From assembly GCA_051453625.1 (NCBI GenBank), contig JBOZIK010000001.1, positions 173,667,584 to 173,731,583 of the forward strand: a stretch of 64,000 nucleotides of DNA, read 5' to 3'. This document shows, piece by piece, positions 23,200 to 34,331 of this stretch. A model generated the notes under the pieces. The model worked only from the letters and a program-made list of their open reading frames with translations, ran no database searches and was not told the DNA's origin. A program made the translations under genes and the position numbers. The stretch's first letter is position 1. Every line of letters starts with the position of its first letter. The stretch is from Welwitschia mirabilis. Taxonomy: Eukaryota; Gnetophyta; Gnetopsida; Welwitschiales.

Positions 23200-24847
23200 A
23201 TATATTGTTAATTCCTTGATAAAACCATGGTAGTTTTAACAAAAGGTCTTAAACGTTTCCTCTAAAGCTATGAAGTTTAAAAGATAAGGTACTATTTAGA
23301 TCTACTATTGCATGATTAATTCTACCTACAAAATTTTAAGACGTTTTTGATATTATCCTTTATATGTAACTTATAAGATGGTAAAATATTATACTAAATC
23401 ATAGTGTTCATAGTTAATTAATAAACTTTTCCCATAGTAATGTAGAGTTTAAAATTTGTAGGAAAAAAAGGTTATGTGCCCTAGTAAAAGGGGTTATGTG
23501 CTAATGTCAAAAGAGATTATGTGCCTATATAAAAGTGGTTATGTCCCTATATAAAAGCAATTATGAGCTCATCATTCTACTCTTTCATTCTCTTTATTAC
23601 TTGTTCTCACTTATTGGGAATGGGTACATCCTATAATATTATTTGATATAAATGTATGATATTATTTAAGTACATTTGACATACAAATAATTTAAAAAAT
23701 GTTGCATGATGTTGTTTTAATGGCCTTTATTTTGTATATTTATTTTTTCTTTTCTTTTCTTTTATGTTTTTTTTCATGATACCTTAAAATTTTGCATGAT
23801 AGAATATTTTGAATTGTATCCTTGATTAAAATTTATGACATATATTTCATGGTAAGTTTCACATGATATTTCCATGAATTTTATAGCTTTTTATATCTTT
23901 AACATGTCACATTATTTTGATGTATGCTATAGGTAATATTTTTTTGAAAATAATTTGATATCATGATTTCTATGCTAAATTATTCTTATGCTATAAATAA
24001 TTTGACTCATCATTTCTAGGATAAATTATTTTTATGCTATTAATCAGAATATCTAATTTAGAGTTTAATTTACATTATGGATGTAATAGAGTGCATTTAC
24101 ATTTTTACATGTTGTTTTTTTTAATTCTATGTATCATGGTTGGATCTTCCAATTTTGAAGTGCAAGTTTCTTACTTTATAACATGGATGATTATGTATTA
24201 TAAAAAGTGTATTATATTCTTATGTTTAGTACTTATCTTTTTTTTCTTAATTTACACCATGATTGAATATTTTTCCTCTAGATTACAACTCTCATTTAGC
24301 ATGATGAACTCTATTATCTAAAGTGTGTTCAAGATTGGCTTTGCCAACCAATGTAATAGGTCATGCCTAAAAATAATACCTGAATCTTGTAATTCTTTCT
24401 TCATTACAATCGTATGATATTGAATGCTTTTATGTTCATATAATAGATAACCATTGTATATTTTCCTTTCTCTCTTACAATTAGTTATTTGCTATCTAAT
24501 TTTAACATCATCTAATGTAAGTTCTCAAAAATTATCTTGTAAGTACTTACGATTCAATGACAGAGACTATAATCCATAAGTATGAGAAATTAAAATCATC
24601 TAAGATTACTTAATTTTTATATTAGTGATTTCATAGTGTAATTACATGAACTGGATTAGAGATGCTCAGTAAAATTTTTACTTGTGCAACATTATAGAGA
24701 AGAATTATGTTGGTTTATGATCATCATTATGTTTCTTAATTACTTAGTCCTAGAATATATTTATATATTAAATACTTTAGTGAGATTAGTTAATATCTTA
24801 AAAAAATGAACTGCAAAAATTAGGGACGTGGTAACAAAAATTTGGCA
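23200..24847 (+). repeat. E1 3' LTR
   Basis: This roughly 1.6 kb copy matches the split 5' LTR (2355-2768 and 9511-10671) in order and orientation, and so shows what E2 interrupted. It includes three or four short direct repeats of ttatgtgcc/ttatgtccc type at about 23470-23560. It ends at tttggca (24841-24847), equivalent to the 5' LTR end tttgaca. The start is estimated. An open frame at 24034-24321 lies wholly inside the LTR and is not a gene. Confidence 0.7.
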
Positions 24848-25813
24848 TTCTTCTCCAAAATTCATTACTTTAAAGTGAAGTGGTAGCCTAATAGTAACAG
24901 TAGAGCCTAGGTTTTTTTTTTTTTTTTAATTTGTCTTTTTCCTAGTGTGTCATAAACTAGAAAGGGAAGAAAGATATAATGAGACATCCATAACTCCCCT
25001 AAGTTAAGATTCATAGGCTTAGTTAATCACTAAAAAACTATCAAGTAGTGGAACTAGATTTATGTGGAGGATGTTAACTAGGTATCTTAAGGACTAACTA
25101 CTATTCTCACAAGTCATGGCTTTTAGGTGAAGTGGTAGCTTAACATTTATATATGAGGTATTTTATAAAATTTAAAGTTTGAAAAATATAAAATAAATTA
25201 GATGTAAAAACTATTAAAAGTAATTTAGCCATATTGCATTTCATTGAAGAATCCTAGTTATTAAAAATAAAATTTTATTACATTTGGATAAAGCTTATAG
25301 GTTTGTCATAGCATCTAAGTAATATAAAATGCATTGGTATCAATATTTTTAGAGTATACTAAATATGTCCAATACTCTTGTAACCTAAAAACATTCTTAA
25401 AATAATGTCTCACTATTATTGGTGATAACATGAATAACTTGTATAAGGTTGTAATACTTCAAATTTTGATGTGACGATTATGCCATTCATGATGTTGAAG
25501 TATGTGCCATGGAGGTAGTAAATATTTCTATAATAGCAAAATCATGTTGAGCACCCTCTATTATTTTTTGGATATTTATAGGTTCTTAATGTATATGGCC
25601 TTCTGAGATAATGCCTTACTCATACTAAAGTTTTCAAATTATCAAAAAGTTAATGTGGCATAATATCTTGGGAATAGTCACAATCTGCACCAAAATGAAT
25701 GACACTTCCTTAGGCACTTAGCTCTATCATGATCACTGTTATTGTAGTAATGAGATCCATCCACCATTATAATAGGGATTTGGGGAGTATAAGAAGCCCC
25801 TCAATAATGGCTT
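24848..25813. other. Unassigned DNA between E1 and E4
   Basis: No gene is seen. The phrase gtgaagtggtagc(c/t)taa occurs twice (about 24878 and 25138), and a T-homopolymer is at about 24911-24927. The sequence is less AT-rich than the neighbours and may be old host or unclassified repeat DNA. Confidence 0.3.
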
Positions 25814-26073
25814 TGTTGAAGCATAAAGAGCTTTGGTATTTTAAGTAAAAACAAATTAGAGCTTACACATGTGAGGTTAAGCTATAATTTCTCTAGTTTG
25901 TTAGAGTTTGTTAGGCTTTCTTTATCTATTGTAGGTGTACATATATGCTGTAACTAAAAAGCCCTATTCCAGATTTGGGGGAGAATATACAGAAAGAATT
26001 TTCATCATCATAGATATAGATTGTTCCCCATTTCTAATCTACAAAGATCAATCTAGTTTCAGAGTCTTCAACA
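25814..26073 (+). repeat. E4 5' LTR
   Basis: The LTR starts tgttgaagcataaagagctt and ends ttcaaca. It aligns with 30632-30882 throughout, for example ttggtattttaagtaaaaac and taagctataatttctctagt. An insertion of about 10 bases (a repeated gtttgttag) accounts for its greater length. Confidence 0.9.
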
Positions 26074-26084
26074 TCATATCAGAG
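26074..26084 (+). promoter_or_regulatory. E4 primer-binding site (tRNA-Met type)
   Basis: The sequence tcatatcagag directly follows the LTR end and differs by two bases from tggtatcagag. Confidence 0.75.
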
Positions 26085-26244
26085 TGACATTAAAGAAGAT
26101 GATAAACATGGATTAATTTCAGAAACATACTGAGAAGGTCAATTTATCAATTTATTCTTGTTGTAATTGAAATTTCTCAATTCAAAATTTCTTTTAATTT
26201 TTTTTCTCTTCTAAAAGTGGCAAGTGAAAGAAGAAATTCCTCTA

Positions 26245-27145
26245 GGGTTTCAAATTAGGTAGTAATTGATTTACATGATTATCTCTACATACATCCCTCT
26301 GATAACCCTAATGAAGTCCTTCTTAATAAAGTATTTGATGGATTAGGGTTTACAACATAGAGCAGGGCAATTAAAATTGCTCTTTCTGCCTAGAACAAAA
26401 TTGGTTTTATTGACAGTTAAATACAGAGGCCTATGCCAGATTCTAAAGTCTATTGAGGTTGGAAGAGATGCAATGATATGGTAATGTCATGGATTCTGAG
26501 TTCTCTTGAGAGAGACATTACCAAGAGTGTAGTATTTATACATCAACTCGTTAATTGCAGATAGAACTTAAATATCATTTTGGTCAACTGAATGGAGCAC
26601 TACTATTCTAATTGCAGAAGGAATTGGTTTCTATTTCACAAGATTCATGTAGCATCTCAAATTACATACTTGAATCAAGAAGATCTCGGATGAGCTTAGC
26701 AATTTGTATACATTTCCACCTTGTAATTATGGATCGATATAAGCAATAGCATAATTTAACAAAGACCAACACTTGGTAAAATTTCTTATAGGATTGAATG
26801 AATATTACACTTTTATATGATGGAATATCTTGATGATGAAGCCTCTTCTATCAGTTACTCAGGCATATTCCATGCTAGTTTAGGAGAAAAAATAATGAGA
26901 GTTTCACAATAATTTGAATTTCATGAGTGACTATTCTTCTTTTAATGTTACTACTACTCAAAACTGGGGAATGCTCATTAATTAGAAAAATAAAGACCTA
27001 CTTTACAGGTATTGCAAGAAAAAAAATCATGTGATTGAGAATTACTTAAAGCTGAAGGATTATTCTCTAAACTTTAAGTTTAGAAAGTTAAGGAGAGGAG
27101 TAGCTACAAATATGTATGAAGGTATAGGAGAGTTAAAAACACAAG
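26245..27145 (+). pseudogene. gag: E4 copia gag remnant
   Basis: The N-terminal gag domain is well preserved from about 26270 to 26560: a HPSDNP motif, then VFDGLGFTT, RAIKIALSA and KIGFIDS. It continues with WKRCNDMV and a hydrophobic SWILSSLERDI helix. Stops occur where Trp, Lys and Gln are expected. A zinc knuckle is at 27004-27045: the second Cys, His and spacing are kept, but the first and last Cys are both Tyr. The segment between is frameshifted. The 465-N gap follows and should contain the protease. Confidence 0.8.
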
Positions 27146-27200
27146 ACGAAGATGATTTTCAATCAATTGGAATGCAAGGCCTATCACAACAATAATATCA

Positions 27201-27665
27201 NNNNNNNNNNNNNNNNNNNNNNNNNNNNNNNNNNNNNNNNNNNNNNNNNNNNNNNNNNNNNNNNNNNNNNNNNNNNNNNNNNNNNNNNNNNNNNNNNNNN
27301 NNNNNNNNNNNNNNNNNNNNNNNNNNNNNNNNNNNNNNNNNNNNNNNNNNNNNNNNNNNNNNNNNNNNNNNNNNNNNNNNNNNNNNNNNNNNNNNNNNNN
27401 NNNNNNNNNNNNNNNNNNNNNNNNNNNNNNNNNNNNNNNNNNNNNNNNNNNNNNNNNNNNNNNNNNNNNNNNNNNNNNNNNNNNNNNNNNNNNNNNNNNN
27501 NNNNNNNNNNNNNNNNNNNNNNNNNNNNNNNNNNNNNNNNNNNNNNNNNNNNNNNNNNNNNNNNNNNNNNNNNNNNNNNNNNNNNNNNNNNNNNNNNNNN
27601 NNNNNNNNNNNNNNNNNNNNNNNNNNNNNNNNNNNNNNNNNNNNNNNNNNNNNNNNNNNNNNNNN
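27201..27665. other. Assembly gap (465 N)
   Basis: This gap of estimated size lies where the E4 protease is expected. Open frames drawn across it are artefacts. Confidence 0.95.
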
Positions 27666-28810
27666 TTGGTAGGAAGGTGGTAGACTTGTACTACTTACAA
27701 ATTAAAGATGAAGATTCTTCTGGAAATAATTTGAGTTCAGTAGTTTTCTTGAATAGATCTGTTAGTTCTATTAATTCATGTAATTCTTCTTGTTCATAAA
27801 AAATCTTTGTTCATCTGATTCTAACATGATGCCAAGTGCTACTAATGTGCAAAATACCTTGATTTGGCATTATAGACTTAGGCATCTTCCTTTATAAAAC
27901 ATGTCTACTTTGAACATTATAGATAATCATAAAGTTTTGGATTTTCCTTGTGATGTTTTTCCAAAGGCAAGACAACATAAATTGCCTTTTTCATTTAGTT
28001 CAATTCATATAGTTTAATGTCTTCAGTTGGTACATATAGATCTTTGGGGTCCATATCATTTTTCTACTTATTCCTGTTACAAGTATTTTATCACACTTGT
28101 TGATGATTTTAGTAGGGCAACTTGGACACATATTCTTAATAGCAAAAGTAATGCCCTAATAATCATTAAGTCCTTTGTTCAAATGGTTGATACACAATAT
28201 AATGTTAAGGTTAAGATCATACAAAGTGATAATGCACTTGAATTAGGTTTTAGCAAGGAGGGTATTTCTTTCTTCTAAAGAAAAAATATCCTTCATCAAA
28301 CTAGTGTTTGAGATACACTCCAACAAAATGGGGTTGTTGAAAGAAAATACAAACACCTCTTAAAAACCTCTAGGGCAGTGTTATTTCAATTTAAACTACC
28401 TNNNNNNNNNNNNNNNNNNNNNNNNNNNNNNNNNNNNNNNNNNNNNNNNNNNNNNNNNNNNNNNNNNNNNNNNNNNNNNNNNNNNNNNNNNNNNNNNNNN
28501 NNNNNNNNNNNNNNNNNNNNNNNNNNNNNNNNNNNNNNTTGTCTTTGTTATGCTTCTTCTCTTAAGAGGCATAGAAATAAATTCCAACCAAGGGCTATTT
28601 CTTGTGTCTTCATTGGTTACCCAGTTGAACAAAAAGATTATAAGCTTTTGAGTCTTGAGGATAAACAAATTTTTATTAGTAGAGATGTTGTATTCCATAA
28701 GATTTTTTTCCCATTCCATCATAAAACATCCCACAATGATGTTCCTTTTCTTCCTTATCCTATTCTAGATGAATCACAACCTACTAAAGTTCTAATTGTG
28801 CCTTAACATC
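27666..28810 (+). pseudogene. pol: E4 integrase remnant (with internal gap)
   Basis: The pre-integrase region starts just after the first gap (GRKVVDLYYL). The core is unusually well kept. The first Asp is in VHIDLWGP (28039-28041), followed by LVDDFSRATWTHIL. The second Asp is in IIQSDNALE (28228-28230). The Glu is in NGVVERK (28339-28341), in frame with the second Asp and 36 residues away, although a stop lies between. A 137-N gap (28402-28538) removes the next part. The C-terminal piece resumes with a [16 protein letters not shown] segment near 28600-28655. The 142-codon frame over the gap is not one verified protein. Confidence 0.8.
28402..28538. other. Assembly gap (137 N)
   Basis: This gap lies inside the E4 integrase. 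The flanks are not duplicates of each other. Confidence 0.95.
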
Positions 28811-29104
28811 TCACTAATAATAGTGACCTTGTTCTCCTAATCAGCCATCTGGTTTTACTTATCCTCATCTACATTCACCTTCTCCATCTTCTTAACCACA
28901 AAGAAAATCTACTTGAACAAGAAAATTACCAAATTATCTTTAAGATTTTGTTTGTGGAAGCATGATAGCCACTAATCTATCTAGTCATGACTTAAGCTAA
29001 TAACCATTTATTTCTTTTCTACCTTAAAATTCATCTCTCTTATCTTCTTCACATCAAGAGTATGGTTTAAAATCAAAGTCTATATCTTTTGATCAGCATG
29101 CATT

Positions 29105-29990
29105 AATTGAATCTAATCCTTTGCATGAGCCTCTTAATTATGAAGATGCAATTAGATATCCAACTTTGCAAGAAGCCATAAAAAAGGAGTTTAAAGCCCT
29201 TAGTGCTAATCATGCTTGGAATCTAGTGCCTCTTCCATCAAACAAGAAACCCATTGGATGTAAGTGGATGTTTAAAATTAAGAAAAGAGCCAATGAAACA
29301 ATTGAATAATATAAAGTGAAGGTATTGATTACAGCAAAAATTTCTCTCTGGTAGTTAAGATGACTAAAATTTGGACCTTGGTGGCTATGGCAGTTAAAAG
29401 AAAGTGGGATGTTTACCAATTGGATGTGAATAATGCATTTCTTCATGGAGAATTAGTAGAGGAGGTATATATGAAGGCTTCACCCAGCTTGTCTTTGCTT
29501 TATTTAGATTTGGTTTGCAAATTAACCAAATCACTTTATGGTTTAAAATAGACCTCATATCAATGGTACTTAAAGCTTAGTGATTTTTTTGCATCTTTGG
29601 GATTTCAATAATCTCACAATGTCTATTCTCTCTTTAAGAAGGGTTCAGTCAATTAATTAGTTATTATTGGGGTTTATGTGGATGATATATTACTAACTAG
29701 TCCTAATGTCTATGAAATATAGTACCTTAAGTCTCAACTTGATTCTCAGTTTTAGATTAAAGTTCTTGACTTATTAACTTACTTTCTTGGCCTAGAATTT
29801 CAAAATAGTGGTATGCTTGTTTTTCAAACTAAGTTTTGTCAATCTCTTTTAATTGAGAATGATTTCAGTGCTGCAAAACCACTCTTGACTCCCTTGGAGG
29901 TAAATCACAAGTTGTGATCTGATGATGGTGCCTTGATTCTAGACCCTAGTACATATAGATGAATTATTAGGAAATTGAATTATTTGATAA
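29105..29990 (+). pseudogene. pol: E4 reverse transcriptase remnant
   Basis: RT starts with the family's EPLNYEDAIRYP segment (about 29128) and runs through WNLVPLPSNKKPIGCKWMFK (29218-29277). About ten codons of the usual VAKGY-type segment seem to be missing near 29322-29326, with reading resuming at [13 protein letters not shown]. The first catalytic Asp is in [19 protein letters not shown] (about 29418-29474). The YVDD box is intact at 29675-29686. Stops follow YGLK and several other points, at positions of Gln or Trp codons. Among RT copies in the window this one keeps more of its catalytic residues than most. Confidence 0.85.
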
Positions 29991-30622
29991 ATACTCATCT
30001 AGACATCTTATATGTTGTGCAATTTCTAAGCCAATTCATGCCAACACCTCGAAAACCTTATCTTAAAGAAGCCCAACATGTTTTACAATATCTTAGGTAC
30101 AATCTAGCTCAAGGGACTTTGTTTAATTCCCAATTAGAGTTGCAGTTATGTGGATTTAGTGATTCAGATTGGATGTCATGCTCTGAATCTAGAAGATCAA
30201 TTTTTGGATATTGTGTTATGTTTGTTGGTTCATTGATCTCTTGAAATCAAAGAAGTAAGCAATAGTGTCTTTCTCATCTACAGAAGTAGAATATCGATCT
30301 TTTCATCATCTTACAATTGAGTTCGTATGGAAATCTTAATTGCTAGAAGATATTTCCATCTCAGTTTCTTTCCCAATGTTAGCGTTTACTGATAGCCAAT
30401 TTGCTTTATAACTTGCTAAAACTCCAATTCTACATGAGTGGATAAAACACGTAAAATTGGATTATCACTCCATTCATGACAAATATTTGGATGGTTTTCT
30501 TGGACTGCATTATTTATCTTCCTTTGAACAACTCACAGACATTTTTACCAAGCCATTACATGGGCAATCTCACTATCATCTTCTTCTCAAGTTGGGGATT
30601 TTATTCTTACACCCTCCAACTT
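29975..30622 (+). pseudogene. pol: E4 RT connection and RNase H remnant
   Basis: An open stretch of 89 codons (29975-30244) holds the end of RT (LDILYVVQFLSQFM, VLQYLRY) and the start of RNase H (GFSDSDWMSCSESRRSIFGY) with its first acidic residue. After a stop at the position of a Trp codon the domain continues, shifted, through the SSTEAEY-equivalent near 30280 and the DSQ segment (TDSQFAL, about 30390), up to the LTK-type terminus near 30550. The polypurine tract is about 60 bases downstream. Confidence 0.8.
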
Positions 30623-30631
30623 AAAGGAGGG
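30623..30631 (+). promoter_or_regulatory. E4 polypurine tract
   Basis: The purine run aaaggaggg ends immediately before the tgttgg of the 3' LTR. Confidence 0.8.
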
Positions 30632-30882
30632 TGTTGGATTGTAAAGAACTTTGGTATTTTAAGTAAAAACAAATCAGAGCTTACATGTATGAGGCTAAGC
30701 TATAATTTCTCTAGTTTGTTAGGCCTCCTCTATCTACTATAGGTGTATATATATGCTGTAACTAGAAATCCCTATTCTAGATTTGGAGGAGAAATATACA
30801 AACAGAATTTTCATCATTACAGATATTGATTGTTCTCCATTTTTAATTTGTAACAATCAATCCAATTTTAGAGTCTTTAACA
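30632..30882 (+). repeat. E4 3' LTR
   Basis: The LTR starts tgttggattgtaaagaactt and ends tttaaca. It aligns with the 5' LTR along its length. The tgtatatatatgctgtaact segment in the middle is shared and may be the TATA region. Confidence 0.9.
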
Positions 30883-31790
30883 TAGGTTTTTAATTTCTCA
30901 TGAGACTGCAACAAACATTCGTAAGTAAGTTATCAATACAAATATTATTTAGAGAGGGCTCTCAACAACAATTAATTTGTTTCCCTCACATGTCTACAAG
31001 GCCCTTCCAATCTTTCACCCACTACTACACATTTCAAAAAGCTCCTTCTCCTGCTCTCCTTTGTCTTCACATCTTTTAGGAATCTATAATTTCCAGACCA
31101 ATGACTAGTTATCAAAATGGTAAAGGAAAAAGGAAAGGAGGCTCGGAAAGAAGGAAAGATATGCCAAAATATGTAAAAAGAGCTCTAAAATTTTAAGTCG
31201 ACAAAACTAGTAGATATCTAAAGAAGGCAAAGATGTAAAAAGAATAGGCATTAAAGCTCTGATATATATTCTCCTTTGTAGAATGTCCTGTGAGGTTTTG
31301 AAGACTTATAACTCCATTTTGATAGAATGATTAATGCTTGTGACCAAAAAATACACCACATCCTAGTTGAGCTAATTCATTAGCCATCATACAGAATCAA
31401 AGGATCAAAAGAAATGGCCATAGGTAGTAGTGTTAAGGCTGTGGATGCCATGGCAATAATGATGGGATGTTGGCAAGACTGCTGAATAAGAAAATGAAGG
31501 TTGCACAAATTTCGCGATCAAAGGACTACTCGCCTATGGAGCTGGCAGTAGCATTGTTTTATAAAAAACAATCATTAAAGNNNNNNNNNNAAGAAGTAAA
31601 ACATGAAGAATACCTTTTTTAGAGTTTTAATCCTAATATATTATTATAAAAGATGTGGGGAATTCACTTTAGGTGATACATAATAAGAATGTTGTGAGCA
31701 CATGTTCTTTTATTTTATAGCTTATATTATGTATTCCTAGAATGCTTTACTATTAGCTATCACGAATTATTATTCTAACGACAAAGGACA

Positions 31791-31990
31791 AAAGGGCAGT
31801 CTTCTTAAATTTGTATGTTTATTTTACATTGGATTAATAANNNNNNNNNNNNNNNNNNNNNNNNNNNNNNNNNNNNNNNNNNNNNNNNNNNNNNNNNNNN
31901 NNNNNNNNNNNNNNNNNNNNNNNNNNNNNNNNNNNNNNNNAAAGGGCAGTCTTCTTAAATTTGTATGTTTATTTTACATTGGATTAATAA
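31791..31990. repeat. 50-bp exact direct repeat flanking a 100-N gap
   Basis: Bases 31791-31840 are identical to 31941-31990, directly on each side of the gap at 31841-31940. This is the pattern of unmerged overlapping contig ends rather than a biological repeat. Confidence 0.9.
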
Positions 31991-32039
31991 GAAAGAAAAA
32001 CATTTAAATAGACTATAAAATCATTAAGTGAGGATGAGG

Positions 32040-32580
32040 ATAGAAAATATAATATAAAAAGTTAAATGATAATATAAAATATAGTTTATTACATGTATAT
32101 TTATTTCATATATGGTATTGTACTATATTATATTATATGTATAGTATAATATTATACTTCATTATGTTATGTTATAATTATATTATATTATAGAGTATAT
32201 ATTATATTTCATGTAAATTATATTATTTTTCATATATATTATATTACGCATTATGTCATAATATATTATACTACACATATATTGTATTATATTATATTAC
32301 ATTATAAAAAATTATATAACATATTGTATAGTATAATATAATCCATATGTTATCTTATATGATATCATATTATAACATATTTTAATATATTTTATTATAT
32401 GCATAATTTGGCATTTACACATTATATAATATCATATCATGTTATATTATATTATATTATTATTATAATTATATTATATTGCATAAGGATTATGTTATAT
32501 CTTATTATAGGATATGCACAATAGTATATTATTTTATATTATGTTACCTCATGTGCATAATACTACAAACATATTATAAA
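32040..32580. repeat. Extreme AT low-complexity tract
   Basis: About 540 bp made mostly of tatattatat and attatattat words with few G or C. It looks like expanded AT-rich simple sequence and has no coding potential. Confidence 0.85.
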
Positions 32581-33369
32581 GGGTATTCGTGTGAATTTAT
32601 TATCTTAAAATGTATTGGAGTTTAAGAGATATTTCAAACTCAAAATTCTAGTATTTGTACCTTTTACTTAAATTACCATGACCACCTAATCAAATAAATC
32701 TAATAATGCCTTAACTGTCACATTATCCAAGCACAAGTTAAAAGTAAACTATAAATAATAATGGAACTTTAAAATTAGTTTTTCAAATGTATACTAGATA
32801 AATAGTGCATGCTTAAACATATATTTGTGTGAGATATAAAATGTTAGATAAATAATTAGACTTCATTAACTAAAAAATGCTTAATCAGATGATACAATTT
32901 TTCCAATGTCTTTTGCTTTCCATGTCATCTTATAATAGTACCACTGTATGTTATCTACCTGCCTTACCCAAATAGCTATTAGAGTAGCCCTTCCTTACAC
33001 TAGTGTAGACCAAATGTAGGAGATTGGATTAGACTTGTATGTATCGTGAATAATAGAATTGGGAGTATGTTAGTTACTAGAGCCCTTTCTAGCACCTACA
33101 TAAGATAGCAGATTAACACTATCGAACCTGACCAAGCTACTATATGGATGGGGCAAGTCTTCTTGTAATTATATATAGTCAGGGTGCATGGTGGATCGAT
33201 CATGGAATAAGTACTAGTGTAGGTTCCTCACTTTTTGACGTAAGTACATTCAAGCTAAAACAACTAATAGCTACCTTTCAAGTTGAAACAACTATCTTTC
33301 AAGTTGAAACAACTAGATATTCCTTAATGTGATAAAGCTTTAATGTCAAAAACTAAAGAAGGAATTTTT

Positions 33370-34273
33370 GACATGTCATTTAATTAAAAGATACATAGAT
33401 ATTAGAAAGCATAACAAAAGGGAACCTCTCATAAAGAAATTAAAGGGTTAATTAGCAAGGAGCTAGCATTGTTTCATCTCTTGGATTTGGATCTTCATTA
33501 TAATCATCTTCATTGTTCATACTTATAATAGCAATAATAACTTCAAGAATCTTAAGTCTTCATCAAAGAAAATATTTAGGCTTATAATTCTATTGAATTT
33601 TTATTTTTTTATTATTAATTATTTTATTGTTGAATATTATTGTAGAGTCCATTCTTGAATATCAAATATTTTATAAGATAACCCTTTAGGGATGTGCATT
33701 TAATATTTTGCTTTAAACACTTGTTGGATGTAAGATTATTTGTTAGCTAAAAAACCATTATTTCCTAATGGATGAGAGAGTGCTATCTTGTGATAAGACT
33801 CTTATTATTATAAAGATTTATGGTGTGCTTGTAAAAATCACTATTTTCTTATTAGGAAGACAATGCTGCTTTTTAAGAAGACTCTCATTGTTGTAAAGAT
33901 TAATGGTGCACTTATAAAACCCCTTGTTTCCTTAAAGTAAAGAAAGTGCTACCTTGTGAGGAGACTCTTATTGTTGTAAAGGTTTGTGATGTACCTATAA
34001 AAACCACTACTCCCTTAAGGGGGAGAGAATACTTCCTTAAAAATATACTTTCATTTGATATAAGATTAGTGGTGTGCCAGAAAACCATTGTTTTTTTGTA
34101 GGTTAAAAATATCCAAAGATGTGAGTAGAAGCTACCCTCTCTATGTGGACATACCTAGGTTGGAAACCAATGTTATCTTAGTAAGGTCTTTCATTATGCA
34201 TTTTAATTTTATTATTTGATTTAATTTTTACTATTTAATGGAACTTATTAACCCTTCTCCTTTGAGTTTAACA
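33370..34273 (+). repeat. E5 5' LTR
   Basis: The right end (tttaaca, 34267-34273) is well defined by the primer site ten bases later. The left end is estimated. The second half contains the 83-bp tandem array. No second LTR copy is present in the window to confirm the length. Confidence 0.6.
33714..34105 (+). repeat. Tandem array, ~4.7 units of 83 bp
   Basis: The anchor gactct(t/c)attgttgtaaag recurs at 33797, 33880 and 33963, and in diverged form at 34045. That gives spacings of 83, 83 and 82 bases. An eroded first unit precedes at about 33714. Each unit continues with a gtggtgtgc-type segment, an aaaaccact segment and a purine-rich tail. Units differ by point changes and small indels, so the array is old. 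Confidence 0.85.
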
Positions 34274-34282
34274 ATCCTTAAG

Positions 34283-34293
34283 TGGTATCAAAG
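34283..34293 (+). promoter_or_regulatory. E5 primer-binding site (tRNA-Met type)
   Basis: The sequence tggtatcaaag differs by one base from tggtatcagag and lies nine bases after the LTR end. Confidence 0.8.
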
Positions 34294-34331
34294 TGGTACT
34301 CACAAAAAAGAGTAACTTCATTAAGTGAACA

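Larger units (their letters stand above)
2355..24847 (+). mobile_element. E1: decayed Ty3-gypsy LTR retrotransposon, twice interrupted
   Basis: The call rests on gypsy-order domains (gag, protease, RT, RNase H, integrase) at 10.9-15.09 kb on the plus strand, flanked by two diverged copies of a roughly 1.6 kb sequence. The left copy is 2355-2768 plus 9511-10671; the right copy is about 23200-24847. The left copy ends just before a degenerate tRNA-Met-type primer site. Without the inserted E2 and E3 the element would be about 10.5 kb, with nearly 3 kb of non-coding DNA after pol. The exact LTR start is not visible because both copies are badly eroded, so the left boundary is approximate. The late-integrase motif ATWEPKD suggests a chromovirus-like lineage, which is inference. 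Confidence 0.75.
25814..30882 (+). mobile_element. E4: decayed full-length Ty1-copia element
   Basis: E4 has LTRs of 260 and 251 bp and a primer site at 26074-26084. It carries gag, integrase, RT and RNase H in copia order, and a polypurine tract before the 3' LTR. The protease region falls in the 465-N gap and part of the integrase in a 137-N gap. Its gag is of the copia-type N-terminal domain class, different from that of E3. Flanking ggctt (25809-25813) and ggttt (30885-30889) might be a decayed target duplication, but the second is offset by two bases. Confidence 0.85.
30883..33369. other. Unassigned DNA between E4 and E5
   Basis: No domain could be read on either strand. 30900-31580 is the most complex, least AT-rich part, with a purine-rich patch (about 31125-31165), and could be old host DNA. 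There is a 10-N gap at 31581-31590 and a 100-N gap at 31841-31940. Then comes the extreme AT tract at 32040-32580. Near 33275-33315 the 20-mer ctttcaagttgaaacaacta occurs twice in tandem. The open frame at 33144-33332 has no recognisable content. Confidence 0.35.

Noticed and set aside
22878-23219. 113-codon plus-strand open frame
   Set aside because: It ends in a microsatellite-encoded Cys/Val/Met-rich tail and has no domain. It lies in the E1 3' non-coding region and LTR edge.
24034-24321. 95-codon plus-strand open frame
   Set aside because: It is inside the E1 3' LTR. The homologous stretch of the 5' LTR (9850-10130) does not keep the frame.
27152-27799. Long open frames containing runs of X (also at 38342-38910, 40258-40690, 44308-44577 and 60852-61761)
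   Set aside because: They exist only because N runs contain no stop codons. The real flanks belong to retrotransposon remnants or non-coding DNA.
30900-31580. Possible host gene exon
   Set aside because: Composition is more complex than in the neighbours, but no frame stays open beyond about 40 codons and no motif or convincing splice structure is visible.
32040-32580. Centromeric or satellite array
   Set aside because: No fixed repeat unit or period is visible. It is simple AT sequence of short length.
34283-34293. tRNA gene fragments at tggtatcagag-type sites
   Set aside because: These are 11-12 base primer-binding sites next to LTR ends. No tRNA body is present.
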